From positions 1 to 48,475 of the forward strand of contig CADBNI010000066.1 in the NCBI GenBank assembly GCA_902795965.1: a stretch of DNA of 48,475 nt. Direction: 5' to 3'. This document shows positions 1 to 9,389 of this stretch, in pieces (positions within the stretch are counted from its first letter, which is position 1; each line of letters opens with the position of its first letter). The translations under genes and the position numbers were made by a program. The stretch comes from an uncultured bacterium (GTDB lineage: Bacteria; Cyanobacteriota; Vampirovibrionia; Gastranaerophilales; Gastranaerophilaceae). The notes under the pieces are model-generated. The model was given only the letters and a program-made list of their open reading frames with translations. It was not told the DNA's origin and did no database searches.

Positions 1-13
1 GGGACTCTGCCGA

Positions 14-107
14 ACAAAACGATTGATAATCGTTTTGTGAGAGGCTTTTCTTAACGAGAACTTTGTTCGAGTTATAGAAAAGGGTTATGGTGGGGGCTGA
101 TTGCCCC
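14..107. repeat. three consecutive intergenic hairpins
   Basis: Three stem-loops follow one another directly. Positions 14-24 pair with 28-38 (11-bp stem, 3-nt loop). Positions 45-61 pair imperfectly with 65-82. Positions 93-97 pair with 103-107 (GGGGC/GCCCC). The last hairpin runs into CCTCGCAATGACA, which resembles the element at 32841-32880. No gene is visible in 1-170. The stretch lies downstream of the prepilin gene ending at 171, so it may contribute to termination. A 16-bp A/T palindrome at 133-148 is the nearest stem to that stop codon. Whether this is a mobile-type repeat is inference. Confidence 0.5.
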
Positions 108-170
108 TCGCAATGACACTTAATGAAAATATTTAAAAAATTTTTTAATAATTCCATATATAATCCTTTC

Positions 171-1223
171 TTACCATATTATCAACACAGCCCCATCATT
201 TCCTTTGCCGGAAGATTTTCCGTTACCGGGTTCTATTGTTGTTATTGCATCAGAAGCATCATATTGAAGCATTTTTATATATTTTGTCATCTGCGATTCC
301 GCAGCCTCTCTTGAGGTATCAATTCTTATTTGCATTTTGTACAAAGAAGGTACTATTTCGTTGTTACTCGTACAGGTAGAAGTATTAACCGTCCAAGCCG
401 CATCAGGGTCTCGCCCCCAATCATCCCAAAGACTCGTATCACAATAAGTCAAAATACCGTTTGCATAATCCCACGATGTATACGGAGATTCTACAATAAC
501 CTGGGTATTCCTAAAATTTGTTTCTGATGCCTCAACGTAATCATCGCTGCCGCTGCTGACACTACGCCTTTGATACGGAAGATATACCGTCCTGTATAAT
601 TCGTTGGTTCTGCAATAGCTTACCTGTATTTTATCGTTACTTACTTCGCAAATCGGACCTTTATCACAAATATAGTCGTCATTAAACGGTCTGTTATCAT
701 CATGTTGAAGTCCCGTAACGGTACAACCGATTATGTTTTCTACAGACGTATTACGAATATCTGTCAAATCAATACCGCCGCCGACACGTATGATTTCATC
801 ATCTTCCGCATTATTAACATGAGTATCTGACCCGTTGTCCGCAGCTCCTTGACCAATATATATTTTATAAGAAGCACTCAATGCCGAATTATAAAAAGTA
901 CTGACAAATTTACCCGCGTTGCCTGTACCTGAACCGCCGCCTACAGCATTTATAATCAAAAATCTCAAATATTTTGGCGGAACAAATTCACAAAAACCTT
1001 GCGAAGTTCTGTCAACAATTTCAGGGTCATTATTACCTTCGGCAAAAGTCCTCTGTACTAACCTGTTACCGCTATAATAGCACTCAAAATGTCCGTGTGC
1101 ATCAGATTCCGTTTTAGGCTTTACTTTGTGCGGAATGACAGTAGCAATTACGGCAATAAATATGCTTACAATAAGCATAACCACGGCAGCTTCCAATAAC
1201 GTATAACCTGATTTTCTTACCAT
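171..1223 (-). CDS. glycine-rich prepilin-like protein (second of a tandem pair)
   Basis: About 350 aa. The N-terminus MVRKSGYTLLEAAVVMLIVS is a type IV prepilin signal: a short basic leader, G|Y cleavage site, glutamate at +5 of the mature protein, then a hydrophobic helix. An upstream in-frame extension exists, but the ATG at 1223 places the basic leader correctly and follows a GGTGGTGAT purine stretch. The start overlaps the stop of the upstream paralogue by 7 nt, so the pair is co-transcribed. After the helix come HGHFECYY and CEFVPP blocks, a VGGGSG stretch and a C-terminal GAVLIIW strand. The last two resemble glycine-rich phage-fibre-like folds. It probably acts as a minor pilin or pseudopilin at the cell surface. 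The exact role is unknown. Confidence 0.85.
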   Translation of the reverse strand: MVRKSGYTLLEAAVVMLIVSIFIAVIATVIPHKVKPKTESDAHGHFECYYSGNRLVQRTFAEGNNDPEIVDRTSQGFCEFVPPKYLRFLIINAVGGGSGTGNAGKFVSTFYNSALSASYKIYIGQGAADNGSDTHVNNAEDDEIIRVGGGIDLTDIRNTSVENIIGCTVTGLQHDDNRPFNDDYICDKGPICEVSNDKIQVSYCRTNELYRTVYLPYQRRSVSSGSDDYVEASETNFRNTQVIVESPYTSWDYANGILTYCDTSLWDDWGRDPDAAWTVNTSTCTSNNEIVPSLYKMQIRIDTSREAAESQMTKYIKMLQYDASDAITTIEPGNGKSSGKGNDGAVLIIW

Positions 1224-2635
1224 AGTATCACCACCGCTCCGTTTCCGCCGCTTCTTGCACCGCAAATATTATTAGAAGAATTTTGTTCTCCGTTCGGACA
1301 AGTAAATGCACTTCCGTTATATTGACAAGTCTGTATACTGTTTGTAACAGTTTTTGAAGTACAGTTTATTTTTAAATTAGTTTCATCAAGAGTACAACCC
1401 GTATAATACGAAGGTACACCGGAAAAAACCCCGTTACTATATATAACAGGTGCCATAAGAGCCGTATTATTAAGCCTGCCTATATAACATTTGTACTGCC
1501 TGTTATTGCCTTCATAAATTTCCTTACACATACCGTCTGTTACAACAGAACCAGAACCGACGGTACACTCGCCCGAAGCTCCGTCACGTCTGTAAAAATA
1601 ATTTTTTATCTTATCGGTTACAACATACCATCTGTCAATTCTTGCAGTTAATATATCGCTATCAGCTTTCATTTGATAACTGTTAATAAGATACCAAAAC
1701 TTTCCGCTTCCGCTGTTTACATAATAATAAGCACCGCTTCCGCCCCAACCTGCTCTATTTGTACCGCCCCAGTTATCGTCATCGTTTATGTGAGTCTTTG
1801 TGTTAGCTTCGGTATCTTCAAGAACATCTTCAAAATTAGATGAGTGCATTCCAACCGCAGTAAACTTTCCGACGCCAAAATCGGTAGAATCCCCGCCTGC
1901 CAAAGCAGCACTGTATCTTGCCAATATATTCCCGCCTTGCCCGCCTGCGGCATTAATAACCTCAGTCATATCCGCCTCACCGGTATATTTAAACCAGACA
2001 AGAGTATTACCTCCATTGTTTCCTTGCCCGGATGTAACGGTTTGTCCCCCCGCACCGGGACGTGCATATATCGTGACGTTTCTTAATCTCGGAAAAAACA
2101 TGGAAACTTTTTCACCGGCACTTCCGCTTACACCGTAAGGTATAGACTGACTTTTGAAAAACTTCTTTATTTCATATGAATTTGAATCAAACGCAAGCCC
2201 CAAACTCGCTCTATTATCCATTATATATCTAAACCATTCGGGCCACAATGCGGCAGATGAAAGGCTGACATAACTCGTAGCAGTAATATCCGCAGCATCG
2301 GCTAATGGAGCATTTAGATTATATCCCGCACCGCCTCCGCCAACAGCATGAATCATTGTATAAATTGAATTTGAAGGAGGTGCAAATTCACATATACCGT
2401 TAGGAGCAGGTTCTATAATCGGATCTTCACCGTCAACAACACGATATTGAGTCAACACACCTAATTTATTGTAATAACATTCAAAGCGGCCATGTTTTTT
2501 TGACATTGTGTCGGTCTTGTACATTTTTTTTGCAATAGGAGGAAGTGAAAGCATCATTATGGAAAAAATCAGCAATACCAAAAGCACTTCCGCCATTGTA
2601 TAACCAACTGTTTTTTTATCCATAAATCCAAACAT
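1217..2635 (-). CDS. large glycine-rich prepilin-like protein (first of a tandem pair)
   Basis: About 472 aa. MFGFMDKKTVGYTMAEVLLV contains the prepilin peptidase site G|YTMAE followed by a hydrophobic helix. I chose the ATG at 2635 because GAGG lies 8 nt upstream; a TTG two codons earlier is less likely. The body is rich in Gly/Asn/Ser/Tyr with GGGGAG, GGQGG and GGNTL tracts and several late cysteines. It ends in GGNGAVVILW. The blocks HGRFECYY and CEFAPP match the downstream gene, so the two are paralogues with different inserts. The protein is far longer than ordinary pilins (150-200 aa), which suggests a surface-exposed adhesive or binding domain on a pilin stalk. Function is inferred only. 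Confidence 0.85.
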   Translation of the reverse strand: MFGFMDKKTVGYTMAEVLLVLLIFSIMMLSLPPIAKKMYKTDTMSKKHGRFECYYNKLGVLTQYRVVDGEDPIIEPAPNGICEFAPPSNSIYTMIHAVGGGGAGYNLNAPLADAADITATSYVSLSSAALWPEWFRYIMDNRASLGLAFDSNSYEIKKFFKSQSIPYGVSGSAGEKVSMFFPRLRNVTIYARPGAGGQTVTSGQGNNGGNTLVWFKYTGEADMTEVINAAGGQGGNILARYSAALAGGDSTDFGVGKFTAVGMHSSNFEDVLEDTEANTKTHINDDDNWGGTNRAGWGGSGAYYYVNSGSGKFWYLINSYQMKADSDILTARIDRWYVVTDKIKNYFYRRDGASGECTVGSGSVVTDGMCKEIYEGNNRQYKCYIGRLNNTALMAPVIYSNGVFSGVPSYYTGCTLDETNLKINCTSKTVTNSIQTCQYNGSAFTCPNGEQNSSNNICGARSGGNGAVVILW

Positions 2636-2701
2636 CCTCAAGACCTCAAAATCTTATACTTACATATTAACATATCAGCATAAAAAATTCAACCCGAAAA
2701 C

Positions 2702-3568
2702 CTATAAAGATAAAGTTTTATGACCGAATATTTTTACCGATTTCGAGCGGATTGAAACTTCAATATCGCCTTCCAAAAGTTTCTTCTCCCCGTCTATGTG
2801 CAAAGACTTGCTTTTGTTGCGAATTTTCAGTCTGTCCGTTTTGAAATAAACCGCTCTTGAACTGTCTGTTTTGATATTAAAAACAATCCTTAAAAATTCA
2901 TATAAAAAAGAAATTATATTGGAAACTTTAAATATAAAAATATCCGCAAGCCCGTCATTAATCTTTGAATTAACCCCGACAGACACCCAATTTTTATACA
3001 TATTGGGCGCATTTGCAATAATTATACAACTTGATTTTACCTCAAAAGCATTCCCATCGCATTCAATCACATAGTCTTTCGGCTTTAACCTGAGCGAAAA
3101 TAAAATACCCGCAATAAAATACGCAAAATATCCGAATTTATTTTTCAAAGATTGCGGAGTTCTACAAATAATATCCGCATCATAACCCGTTCCGCAACGC
3201 AAAACACAAGGATTTCCGTTTATATCAAGCAAATCCGTTTCAACTGTATTTTCTTCCTCAATAACTTTCAGTGCTTTTTTAATATTTTCCGAAATCCCAA
3301 GATTTGCTGCCAAAAGGTTTGCCGTTCCACAGGGAATAATACCCAAATTTTTTCCGTTAAGATAAGGGATTATCCTGTTAACGGTACCGTCACCACCCAT
3401 TGCAATTATCGTATCAAAAATTGAAATATCAAAATCATCAAGTTCATCAAGTTCAATAAATCTGAAATATTTTGAATGCACAAACAGAAATTTCATCACC
3501 GTCTTTTTATATTTCACGGCTTTTTTCCTGCCCGCATTAAAATTCGTTACTACAAGAACATTTTCCAT
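2702..3568 (-). CDS. diacylglycerol kinase-like lipid kinase (YegS/DgkB type)
   Basis: 288 aa. The catalytic-domain signature GGDGT is at residues 58-62, followed by IPCGTANLLA near 78-87, as in the DAGK catalytic family that also includes YegS and bacterial DgkB. The C-terminal half (about 130-288) has the beta-sandwich pattern with an LHIDGE motif. It should phosphorylate diacylglycerol or a related lipid at the inner membrane using ATP. The gene begins one base after the PAP2 gene ends and has GGAG upstream of its ATG, so the two are translationally linked. A kinase next to a phosphatase suggests turnover of phosphatidate or a polyprenyl lipid. The exact substrate cannot be read from sequence. 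Confidence 0.88.
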   Translation of the reverse strand: MENVLVVTNFNAGRKKAVKYKKTVMKFLFVHSKYFRFIELDELDDFDISIFDTIIAMGGDGTVNRIIPYLNGKNLGIIPCGTANLLAANLGISENIKKALKVIEEENTVETDLLDINGNPCVLRCGTGYDADIICRTPQSLKNKFGYFAYFIAGILFSLRLKPKDYVIECDGNAFEVKSSCIIIANAPNMYKNWVSVGVNSKINDGLADIFIFKVSNIISFLYEFLRIVFNIKTDSSRAVYFKTDRLKIRNKSKSLHIDGEKKLLEGDIEVSIRSKSVKIFGHKTLSL

Positions 3569-3569
3569 A

Positions 3570-4172
3570 TCAACTCCGAGCTGCAGAAAATTTTATATAC
3601 AAAACCAACACTACGGAAGCCAAAATGTATGCCCCCAAAACATCGGAAGGATAATGAACACCTAACCAAATTCGGCTAAATCCCGAAAATACAATCCATA
3701 TTCCCGAAAAAGTTATTATAAAATTTTTCAATAACGGATTTTCAATATATTTTTGCGTAAAATAAATCACCATTCCCCACAAACAAGCCGTTATAAACGT
3801 ATGTCTTGAAACATAGCTAAAACTGTGCGGATGATAAGCGATTTGCAAATAGTAAGGAGGACGCGCCCTGTGTATAACATCTTTTATAATAGTATTAAGA
3901 CAATAAGCAAACAAAGGCACGGAACACAATATTGCGGCATTTTTGTACATTTTTTTGTACAAAAAGCAACCGTTTCCGACAACCAAAGGAACCGCAATCA
4001 TTACGGAATAAGCCGCTTTTCCTGCCATTTTGGGAATTGCAACAGGCAAATTGTGCAATGCATGCTGTACCGCCTTTATTATAAGAATATCATAATTGGT
4101 TATTGCAGGCACAAAGCATACCGCAAGTGTCAACAAAACGAATAATGTCAAAAGTATACCGATATTTTTCAT
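3570..4172 (-). CDS. PAP2-superfamily membrane phosphatase
   Basis: 200 aa with several hydrophobic segments. All three PAP2 motifs are present: K97-x4-R102-P, S122-R-H124 (normally PSGH, here VSRH), and S166-R167-x5-H173-x3-D177. The family dephosphorylates phosphatidate or undecaprenyl pyrophosphate at the membrane. Its ATG is 3 nt after the stop of the radical SAM gene, and the lipid kinase follows 1 nt later. Context therefore points to lipid or lipid-carrier recycling alongside the neighbouring capsule locus. The substrate remains open between phosphatidate, undecaprenyl pyrophosphate and another lipid phosphate. Confidence 0.87.
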   Translation of the reverse strand: MKNIGILLTLFVLLTLAVCFVPAITNYDILIIKAVQHALHNLPVAIPKMAGKAAYSVMIAVPLVVGNGCFLYKKMYKNAAILCSVPLFAYCLNTIIKDVIHRARPPYYLQIAYHPHSFSYVSRHTFITACLWGMVIYFTQKYIENPLLKNFIITFSGIWIVFSGFSRIWLGVHYPSDVLGAYILASVVLVLYIKFSAARS

Positions 4173-4175
4173 ATT

Positions 4176-5690
4176 TTATTTTCCGCAGCCGCAGCACTCA
4201 AGAGTACAAGTATGTTCCGGTTTTACAGTCGAACAGAAATTATCTCTGTCAACATAATATTCACCCTCAAGCGGGAAGATTGTCATCCAAAGATTTTCTC
4301 TCCAATCTTTGTCCAAAATTTCTTTCACCTCACTTGAATACTTATCAATCTGAGATTTAATCTCAGGTTTTGTGAGATAATCCGCAGCACCTTTATGAGT
4401 TTCGTAGGGTTTAAATTTTTCGTAATAACCGCGCAAAACATCCGGTCTGTCGACAATCATGCAAGGTCTTAAAAGGTTTCCGTCCTCATAAGGAATGCCG
4501 TCACGAATTGCACTCATAAAAGGTGACGCGAGAGCTTCGGTCAAGGTACAATCTTTAAGATTGTGAGTTGCAAGGTGAACAAACGTACAAGGTTCAACAT
4601 CTCCGCGCGGATTTACGTGGACATACTGCCTTCCGCCCGCAATACAACCCATCATTTCAGGGCCGTCACCCCAAAAATCAACCGTCATCATAGGCAAAGT
4701 ATTTCTTGCGTTATAAACCGCTTTAAGAATTTTTTGTCTTTGTTCGGCATTCGGAACCATACTTACATCAGGACTGTCGCCAACGGGAACATAGTGGAAA
4801 AACCAAGACCACAAACAACCCTTATCCGAAAGCATCTGCATAAATTCATCAGACGTAACTTCATCACAGTTTTGACTCGTAGCGGTGATACTTGCACCGA
4901 AGAAAATTCCCGCTTCACGGAGCATATCCATTTTCTTCATAACCATATCAAAACAGCCTTCACCTCTGACGGCATCAGTATTTTCCTTCAAACCGCCGAG
5001 AGAAAACATCGGCTGAACATTGCCTAATTTTTGTAATTTTTTAACGGTTTTTTCCGTAATCAAAGAACCGTTTGTAAATGTAATGAACGTACAATCGTTA
5101 AATTCTTCGCAAAGTTCCAAAAATTCCTTTCTTGCAAACGGTTCACCGCCGACAATCGGGAAAATATGGATACCCATAACGTCACGCGCTTCCGTAAAGA
5201 TTTCTCTCCATTTTTCTTTTGTCAAATCGTCTTTAACGTCATATTCGTGCGCCCAACAGCCCTTGCAATTAAAATTACATTTTTTTGTAATACTTGCAAG
5301 AAGCACGGTTGGCGGGAAAAATCCGTTCTTTTCGTTAAATTCGGTACGTTTTCTCAAGTTATCGCCATAATATCCGTTTACGAAAAAGTTTTTAATCCAC
5401 TTATTTCTGCAATTCGGGTTTAATTCGGTTAAAATCTTCTTCCACCACAAAAGATGCGGGTGTTCGGATTTAAAGAGCCACTGCATTCTTCTTGCATGGT
5501 TTATACCGCCTTTTGAGCCTGAGATTTTTTCAAAGATTTTAGCCAAATTTATTAATTTTTCTTTACTGAAATTGTGTCCCAAATAGGCCAAAAGCATATC
5601 AATCGCAAAATTATTTGCTTTTAATTTCAATTTATCAAATTTTCCCATTGAATTGGGCTGCCATACGGTTGATTGTTTTTCTACTCTCAT
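4176..5690 (-). CDS. radical SAM protein with C-terminal cysteine clusters
   Basis: 504 aa. The radical SAM cluster C138-x3-C142-x2-C145 (CNFNCKGC) is clear, followed by the GGEP motif at about 175-178. A further cysteine set lies in the C-terminal third (CIAGG, EPCTF, RPCMIV) and a last group in CTLECCGCGK at the very end. This suggests a SPASM-like auxiliary [4Fe-4S] cluster, although the spacing is not a textbook SPASM. An N-terminal helical extension of about 120 aa precedes the barrel. The start has GAGG upstream and lies 8 nt after the Wzz gene. The PAP2 and lipid-kinase neighbours suggest a lipid substrate. That is inference and no product is claimed. Confidence 0.85.
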   Translation of the reverse strand: MRVEKQSTVWQPNSMGKFDKLKLKANNFAIDMLLAYLGHNFSKEKLINLAKIFEKISGSKGGINHARRMQWLFKSEHPHLLWWKKILTELNPNCRNKWIKNFFVNGYYGDNLRKRTEFNEKNGFFPPTVLLASITKKCNFNCKGCWAHEYDVKDDLTKEKWREIFTEARDVMGIHIFPIVGGEPFARKEFLELCEEFNDCTFITFTNGSLITEKTVKKLQKLGNVQPMFSLGGLKENTDAVRGEGCFDMVMKKMDMLREAGIFFGASITATSQNCDEVTSDEFMQMLSDKGCLWSWFFHYVPVGDSPDVSMVPNAEQRQKILKAVYNARNTLPMMTVDFWGDGPEMMGCIAGGRQYVHVNPRGDVEPCTFVHLATHNLKDCTLTEALASPFMSAIRDGIPYEDGNLLRPCMIVDRPDVLRGYYEKFKPYETHKGAADYLTKPEIKSQIDKYSSEVKEILDKDWRENLWMTIFPLEGEYYVDRDNFCSTVKPEHTCTLECCGCGK

Positions 5691-5700
5691 AATTTACCTC

Positions 5701-7062
5701 TTATAATATAATTTCCTCTAATACTTTTTTATCGGTTTGCATAATAAGTTTTTTAATTTGCTTATAAAACTTTGAATCCGTATAACCGACACTTGCAAAT
5801 AACACGACAAAATCAGCTTCCTCAATATTATCGACAAAATTTTCGGATAATTCGGCATTCACCGTTTTTATATCACTGAATTTTTCAAAGAACTTTATAT
5901 TCCCTTTATTATTTATATCACAAACAACAAAAATAATTTTTTTATTTTTATTTGCGAGCAAAACCGATTTAAACTCTAAATATTCACTTTGCAAATCATA
6001 TATAACATTACCGCCGAGCATAGAATATGATAATTTTTTATCGTTCAATTCGGCAAAAATCAAAGCAATTAAAGAAACTATAATACCAAACACAAATCCG
6101 AGCAAAATATTCATAGAAAATTTTGGAGAAGAGTTTTCAAAACTTCTGAGTTTTCTCGGAGTTTTCAAAACCAAGACTTTTGAAGAATCGGACATATTTT
6201 CAACAAGTTTTGCCCATTCCAATTTTGAAGAAAGATTCGCAACTTTTTGAACATCTTCCGATACTTCAATCCTTGCACGTTCACTTTGAGCATATTGTCC
6301 GGTAATATTTGAAACAGCCTGCTTTGCGGATTGAGAAAACACACTCATTGCGGAAATATTCCCCGTACCCGACACTGCATTGGCAGGTAATCCGCCAACA
6401 TTTGAGAGTTTTTTATTCAAATCCGATTTTGCTTTCTTATATTCGTATTCAATAAGATTTTTATCGGATTTTGATTTTTCGGAATTAAACTCTTTTAGCA
6501 AATCAATATAATTTGTTATTATCGAACATACAACATTATATGCCAAATCGGGATTTTTACTTTTGTATTTTATTGTTATAACATTTGTACCCTTTTTAAC
6601 TTCAAACGAAGGATTTTTGCCTTTACCTATAAACATAGAGGCCGGAATATATTCACCTTCGCGCTTGTTGGGCAAAATTCCCCATTTTTTAGTAAAGACA
6701 AATTTATTTTCTTGAATGACTTTATCAATAACAAGCGGAGATTTTATAATTTCCAATTCATTATTTAAAATTTTGTCAAAATCCGACATTGCCGTAATTT
6801 GTCCGTTGACATCCTCAATAATATACGGATTTACGTCAGTCATATTTGTATTATTGGATTTATTTATGTACAAATCGGCTTCAACGGTATATTTTTTCGG
6901 TTGAACAAAATACAGCGCAACAAAAAACAAAAGAACTGCAGTAAATATTTTTAAAATAAAAAACTTTCTGTACCAAATTACCAAAAATATTTTTTTGAAA
7001 TCTATGTATAATTTTTCATCAAAATCGTCGATAGGGTTGTAATAAGTAACTTGTTGATACAT
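5701..7062 (-). CDS. Wzz-type polysaccharide co-polymerase with cytosolic tail
   Basis: 453 aa. The N-terminal Wzz domain has a first membrane segment at about 30-52 and a long periplasmic region. A second membrane segment follows at about 325-345 after a Pro-rich stretch (PRKLRSF...SPKFSMN), the usual PCP arrangement. The ~100-residue cytosolic tail has the beta-alpha pattern of a BY-kinase (KKIIFVVCDINN, ADFVVLFASVG), but I see no Walker A GxxxxGK[ST] and no tyrosine-rich C-terminus. The kinase is therefore probably inactive. The protein should set chain length of the polymer made by Wzy. AAGGAG precedes the start. The gene sits at the downstream end of the capsule operon. Confidence 0.85.
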   Translation of the reverse strand: MYQQVTYYNPIDDFDEKLYIDFKKIFLVIWYRKFFILKIFTAVLLFFVALYFVQPKKYTVEADLYINKSNNTNMTDVNPYIIEDVNGQITAMSDFDKILNNELEIIKSPLVIDKVIQENKFVFTKKWGILPNKREGEYIPASMFIGKGKNPSFEVKKGTNVITIKYKSKNPDLAYNVVCSIITNYIDLLKEFNSEKSKSDKNLIEYEYKKAKSDLNKKLSNVGGLPANAVSGTGNISAMSVFSQSAKQAVSNITGQYAQSERARIEVSEDVQKVANLSSKLEWAKLVENMSDSSKVLVLKTPRKLRSFENSSPKFSMNILLGFVFGIIVSLIALIFAELNDKKLSYSMLGGNVIYDLQSEYLEFKSVLLANKNKKIIFVVCDINNKGNIKFFEKFSDIKTVNAELSENFVDNIEEADFVVLFASVGYTDSKFYKQIKKLIMQTDKKVLEEIIL

Positions 7063-7105
7063 TCTCTACTCCTTACGTATTAAATTTATCATAAAAAATT
7101 ATAAA

Positions 7106-8122
7106 TTAAAATTTTTCATTTACGTAAGTTGTATAGGCATTTTCCATAGCATCAAAATTACATGATTTTCTTTCATCTTTAGGAACTGACGACAAAACCG
7201 CTTTCAAATCTTTACACGAAATATTATGTTTTTCCCGAAGATACATAACATTGTTGACATGGCAGTGTAATTGCCCCGCAATACCGATAAAGGCATCGTA
7301 ACCCCATTTATAATTTTGCATTATATCTTTCATATACACGTCAATCGTATCTAAAATCAAGTCTAAATCATAATTACGATTATATTTAAGATTTAAATAA
7401 TTTGTTATAAGTTCCGTACACGTGTCACCCGCACCGCGTCCCATACCGCACAAACTTGAATCCGTAATTATATCTCTGCCTGCAGAAAGCCCCAAAGACA
7501 CAAATTCAACGGACAGTGCAAAAGAAAGTTGTAAATTATTATGCGAATGAAAACCAAGTTTAATATCTTTATTCAAATTCTTGTTTAAAAGATTAAAAAT
7601 ACGCTGTAAATCTTTATGGTACATAGAACCGCAAGTATCAACTATTGATATGGCTTCAGGCATAACCTCATTACATTTTTTTGACAAAGCTATTAACTGA
7701 GTATCCGAATAACTTTGAGTATTTGCAGTTTGAAGAAATAATTTGTATCCTTTTTTCTTTATTAATTTTGAATATTCCAAAGCATCTTCAAAATTATCTT
7801 TTGAAAATACAAGCCTTATCGCATCAACCGATTTTCCGTCATAATCCGCCAAATTATCAATATTAAACATTCCGTACTTTATCATAACAAGATAGGTGGA
7901 AGATTTATTTACGGGCAAAAAAGGTTCAATATCCCGAACTTTGTTATAATAAACCGAACCGTCAATTCTCTTATCATCTTTCAACCAGCCGACTTCTATC
8001 ATCTCAATATTTGCATTTTGCAGATTTTCAATAATACCCTTTATGGTGTTATCTCCAAATATGCCGTTATTTATATATGCGCCGTCTCTTAACGTACAAT
8101 CCAATATGCTGATTTTACTCAT
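7106..8122 (-). CDS. DRE-TIM aldolase/HMG-CoA-lyase-like protein of the capsule locus
   Basis: 338 aa. The N-terminus ILDCTLRDGAYINN carries the metal/base signature of the DRE-TIM (HMGL-like) family, as in 4-hydroxy-2-oxovalerate aldolase. A second signature, GFHSHNN, is at about 190-196 and GMGRGAGDT at about 226. These enzymes cleave or form C-C bonds with 2-oxo acids such as pyruvate. The ATG overlaps the end of the Wzx gene by 8 nt, so it belongs to the polysaccharide operon and probably makes or decorates an unusual sugar. Homologues of this type occur in surface-polysaccharide loci, but the substrate is unknown. The C-terminal region lacks an obvious dehydrogenase-partner domain. Confidence 0.8.
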   Translation of the reverse strand: MSKISILDCTLRDGAYINNGIFGDNTIKGIIENLQNANIEMIEVGWLKDDKRIDGSVYYNKVRDIEPFLPVNKSSTYLVMIKYGMFNIDNLADYDGKSVDAIRLVFSKDNFEDALEYSKLIKKKGYKLFLQTANTQSYSDTQLIALSKKCNEVMPEAISIVDTCGSMYHKDLQRIFNLLNKNLNKDIKLGFHSHNNLQLSFALSVEFVSLGLSAGRDIITDSSLCGMGRGAGDTCTELITNYLNLKYNRNYDLDLILDTIDVYMKDIMQNYKWGYDAFIGIAGQLHCHVNNVMYLREKHNISCKDLKAVLSSVPKDERKSCNFDAMENAYTTYVNEKF

Positions 8123-9389
8123 ATTTATTTCCCATCATATTATAGCTCCAAATCTTATATTTAACAATTTTAAAAATTCTAAAACCCAGTACAAACGCTT
8201 CCGTAAAAATTACCAACAACGCAACCGTATAGATATTTACCGATTTAAAAACCAATAAAGCAATCAAACCGATTATGTGCAAAATTGAAGCAAAGATAAT
8301 TGAATAATTTGCATCTTTGGTATATCCCATACCGCCTAATAATGGAAAGCCCAAAAGATTGGAAGTTACCGCAATTATTGATGCAAAACAGAAAATTTTT
8401 AAAATTTTATATGCAGGAATTAATTCCGCACCATAAAAAATCATAACTATATCTTTTGAAAAAATAAATACAACGGATATTGTACAAACAAAAAATAATA
8501 TCGCTAACCCGAAAATCTTTTTGTACCTTTCTATATTTCTGCTCTTTGCAACATACGGGTAAAGTATTTGACTAAATGGAGAAGCCAAACCTCCAAGTGC
8601 CGTATAGATTTTTTCAGCTGAAGCATAATATCCCGTTAAAACAGGATTTACAATTAATCCGAGTACAAACATATTTGTATTTGTGTAACCTGATACCGAA
8701 ACCCTTGCAAGGAAAAATTCCGAACTGTATTTTATTTGATGAATCAATTCCTGTTTAGACGGTATTTTAAAATTTATACCAAATCTTTTATGAGCAAGCC
8801 AAAGAGCAAAAATGCCCGGAATTAAAAAGGCAAACGAATTTATTAACGCGACATATAAATAATCCGATTGAGAACGCACAAAAATAAAAATTAATCCCAA
8901 AAATAACGCTCTGGATACAACATTAAAAAATGTAATGTATTTCATGTGTTCAATGCCTTGAAAAAAATACATTGGATAAAAAGCATTACCGACAATTATA
9001 AAAAATGTCAAATAAAATAACTTCCGCTCGGCATTTATCTGCGGAACAAAAATTACCGCTAATGTAAGAATTAAAAAACAAATACAAACAAAAAACATTT
9101 TTATCAGCAAAATAGAACTGAAAATTTCCGACATTTTTTCGGGATTATCACGATTTATTGAAAACTCCCTCACAGCAGAATTATTAAACCCGAAATCCGT
9201 AAGCATTATGCCGTACATCATCATTGACTGCGCCCAAAACACCAAACCGAATTTTTCCGCACCCAAAACTCTTGACAAATAAGGCAGAGTAATAAGCGGA
9301 AACACATACAAGATTATTTGTGTAAGCGAAACTGAAATAAAATTTTCAAATAAAACTTTTTTATCTTTTTTGTCTTGAATTGAATTCAT
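8115..9389 (-). CDS. Wzx-type polysaccharide flippase
   Basis: 424 aa with about 12 predicted hydrophobic segments. The N-terminal region (LPYLSRVLGAEKFG) and the pattern of polar residues fit the oligosaccharide flippase/MATE-like (PST) family. It should move undecaprenyl-linked repeat units across the inner membrane for Wzy-dependent polymerisation. The start at 9389 overlaps the upstream transferase by 29 nt and has only a weak purine-rich upstream stretch, consistent with translational coupling. The aldolase gene follows with an overlap. The family call rests on hydropathy, N-terminal motif and context. Confidence 0.85.
   Translation of the reverse strand: MNSIQDKKDKKVLFENFISVSLTQIILYVFPLITLPYLSRVLGAEKFGLVFWAQSMMMYGIMLTDFGFNNSAVREFSINRDNPEKMSEIFSSILLIKMFFVCICFLILTLAVIFVPQINAERKLFYLTFFIIVGNAFYPMYFFQGIEHMKYITFFNVVSRALFLGLIFIFVRSQSDYLYVALINSFAFLIPGIFALWLAHKRFGINFKIPSKQELIHQIKYSSEFFLARVSVSGYTNTNMFVLGLIVNPVLTGYYASAEKIYTALGGLASPFSQILYPYVAKSRNIERYKKIFGLAILFFVCTISVVFIFSKDIVMIFYGAELIPAYKILKIFCFASIIAVTSNLLGFPLLGGMGYTKDANYSIIFASILHIIGLIALLVFKSVNIYTVALLVIFTEAFVLGFRIFKIVKYKIWSYNMMGNKYE

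Noticed and set aside
4176-5690. Specific product such as hopanoid or tetraether lipid synthesis for the radical SAM protein
   Set aside because: The motifs identify only the superfamily; the lipid link is by neighbours alone.
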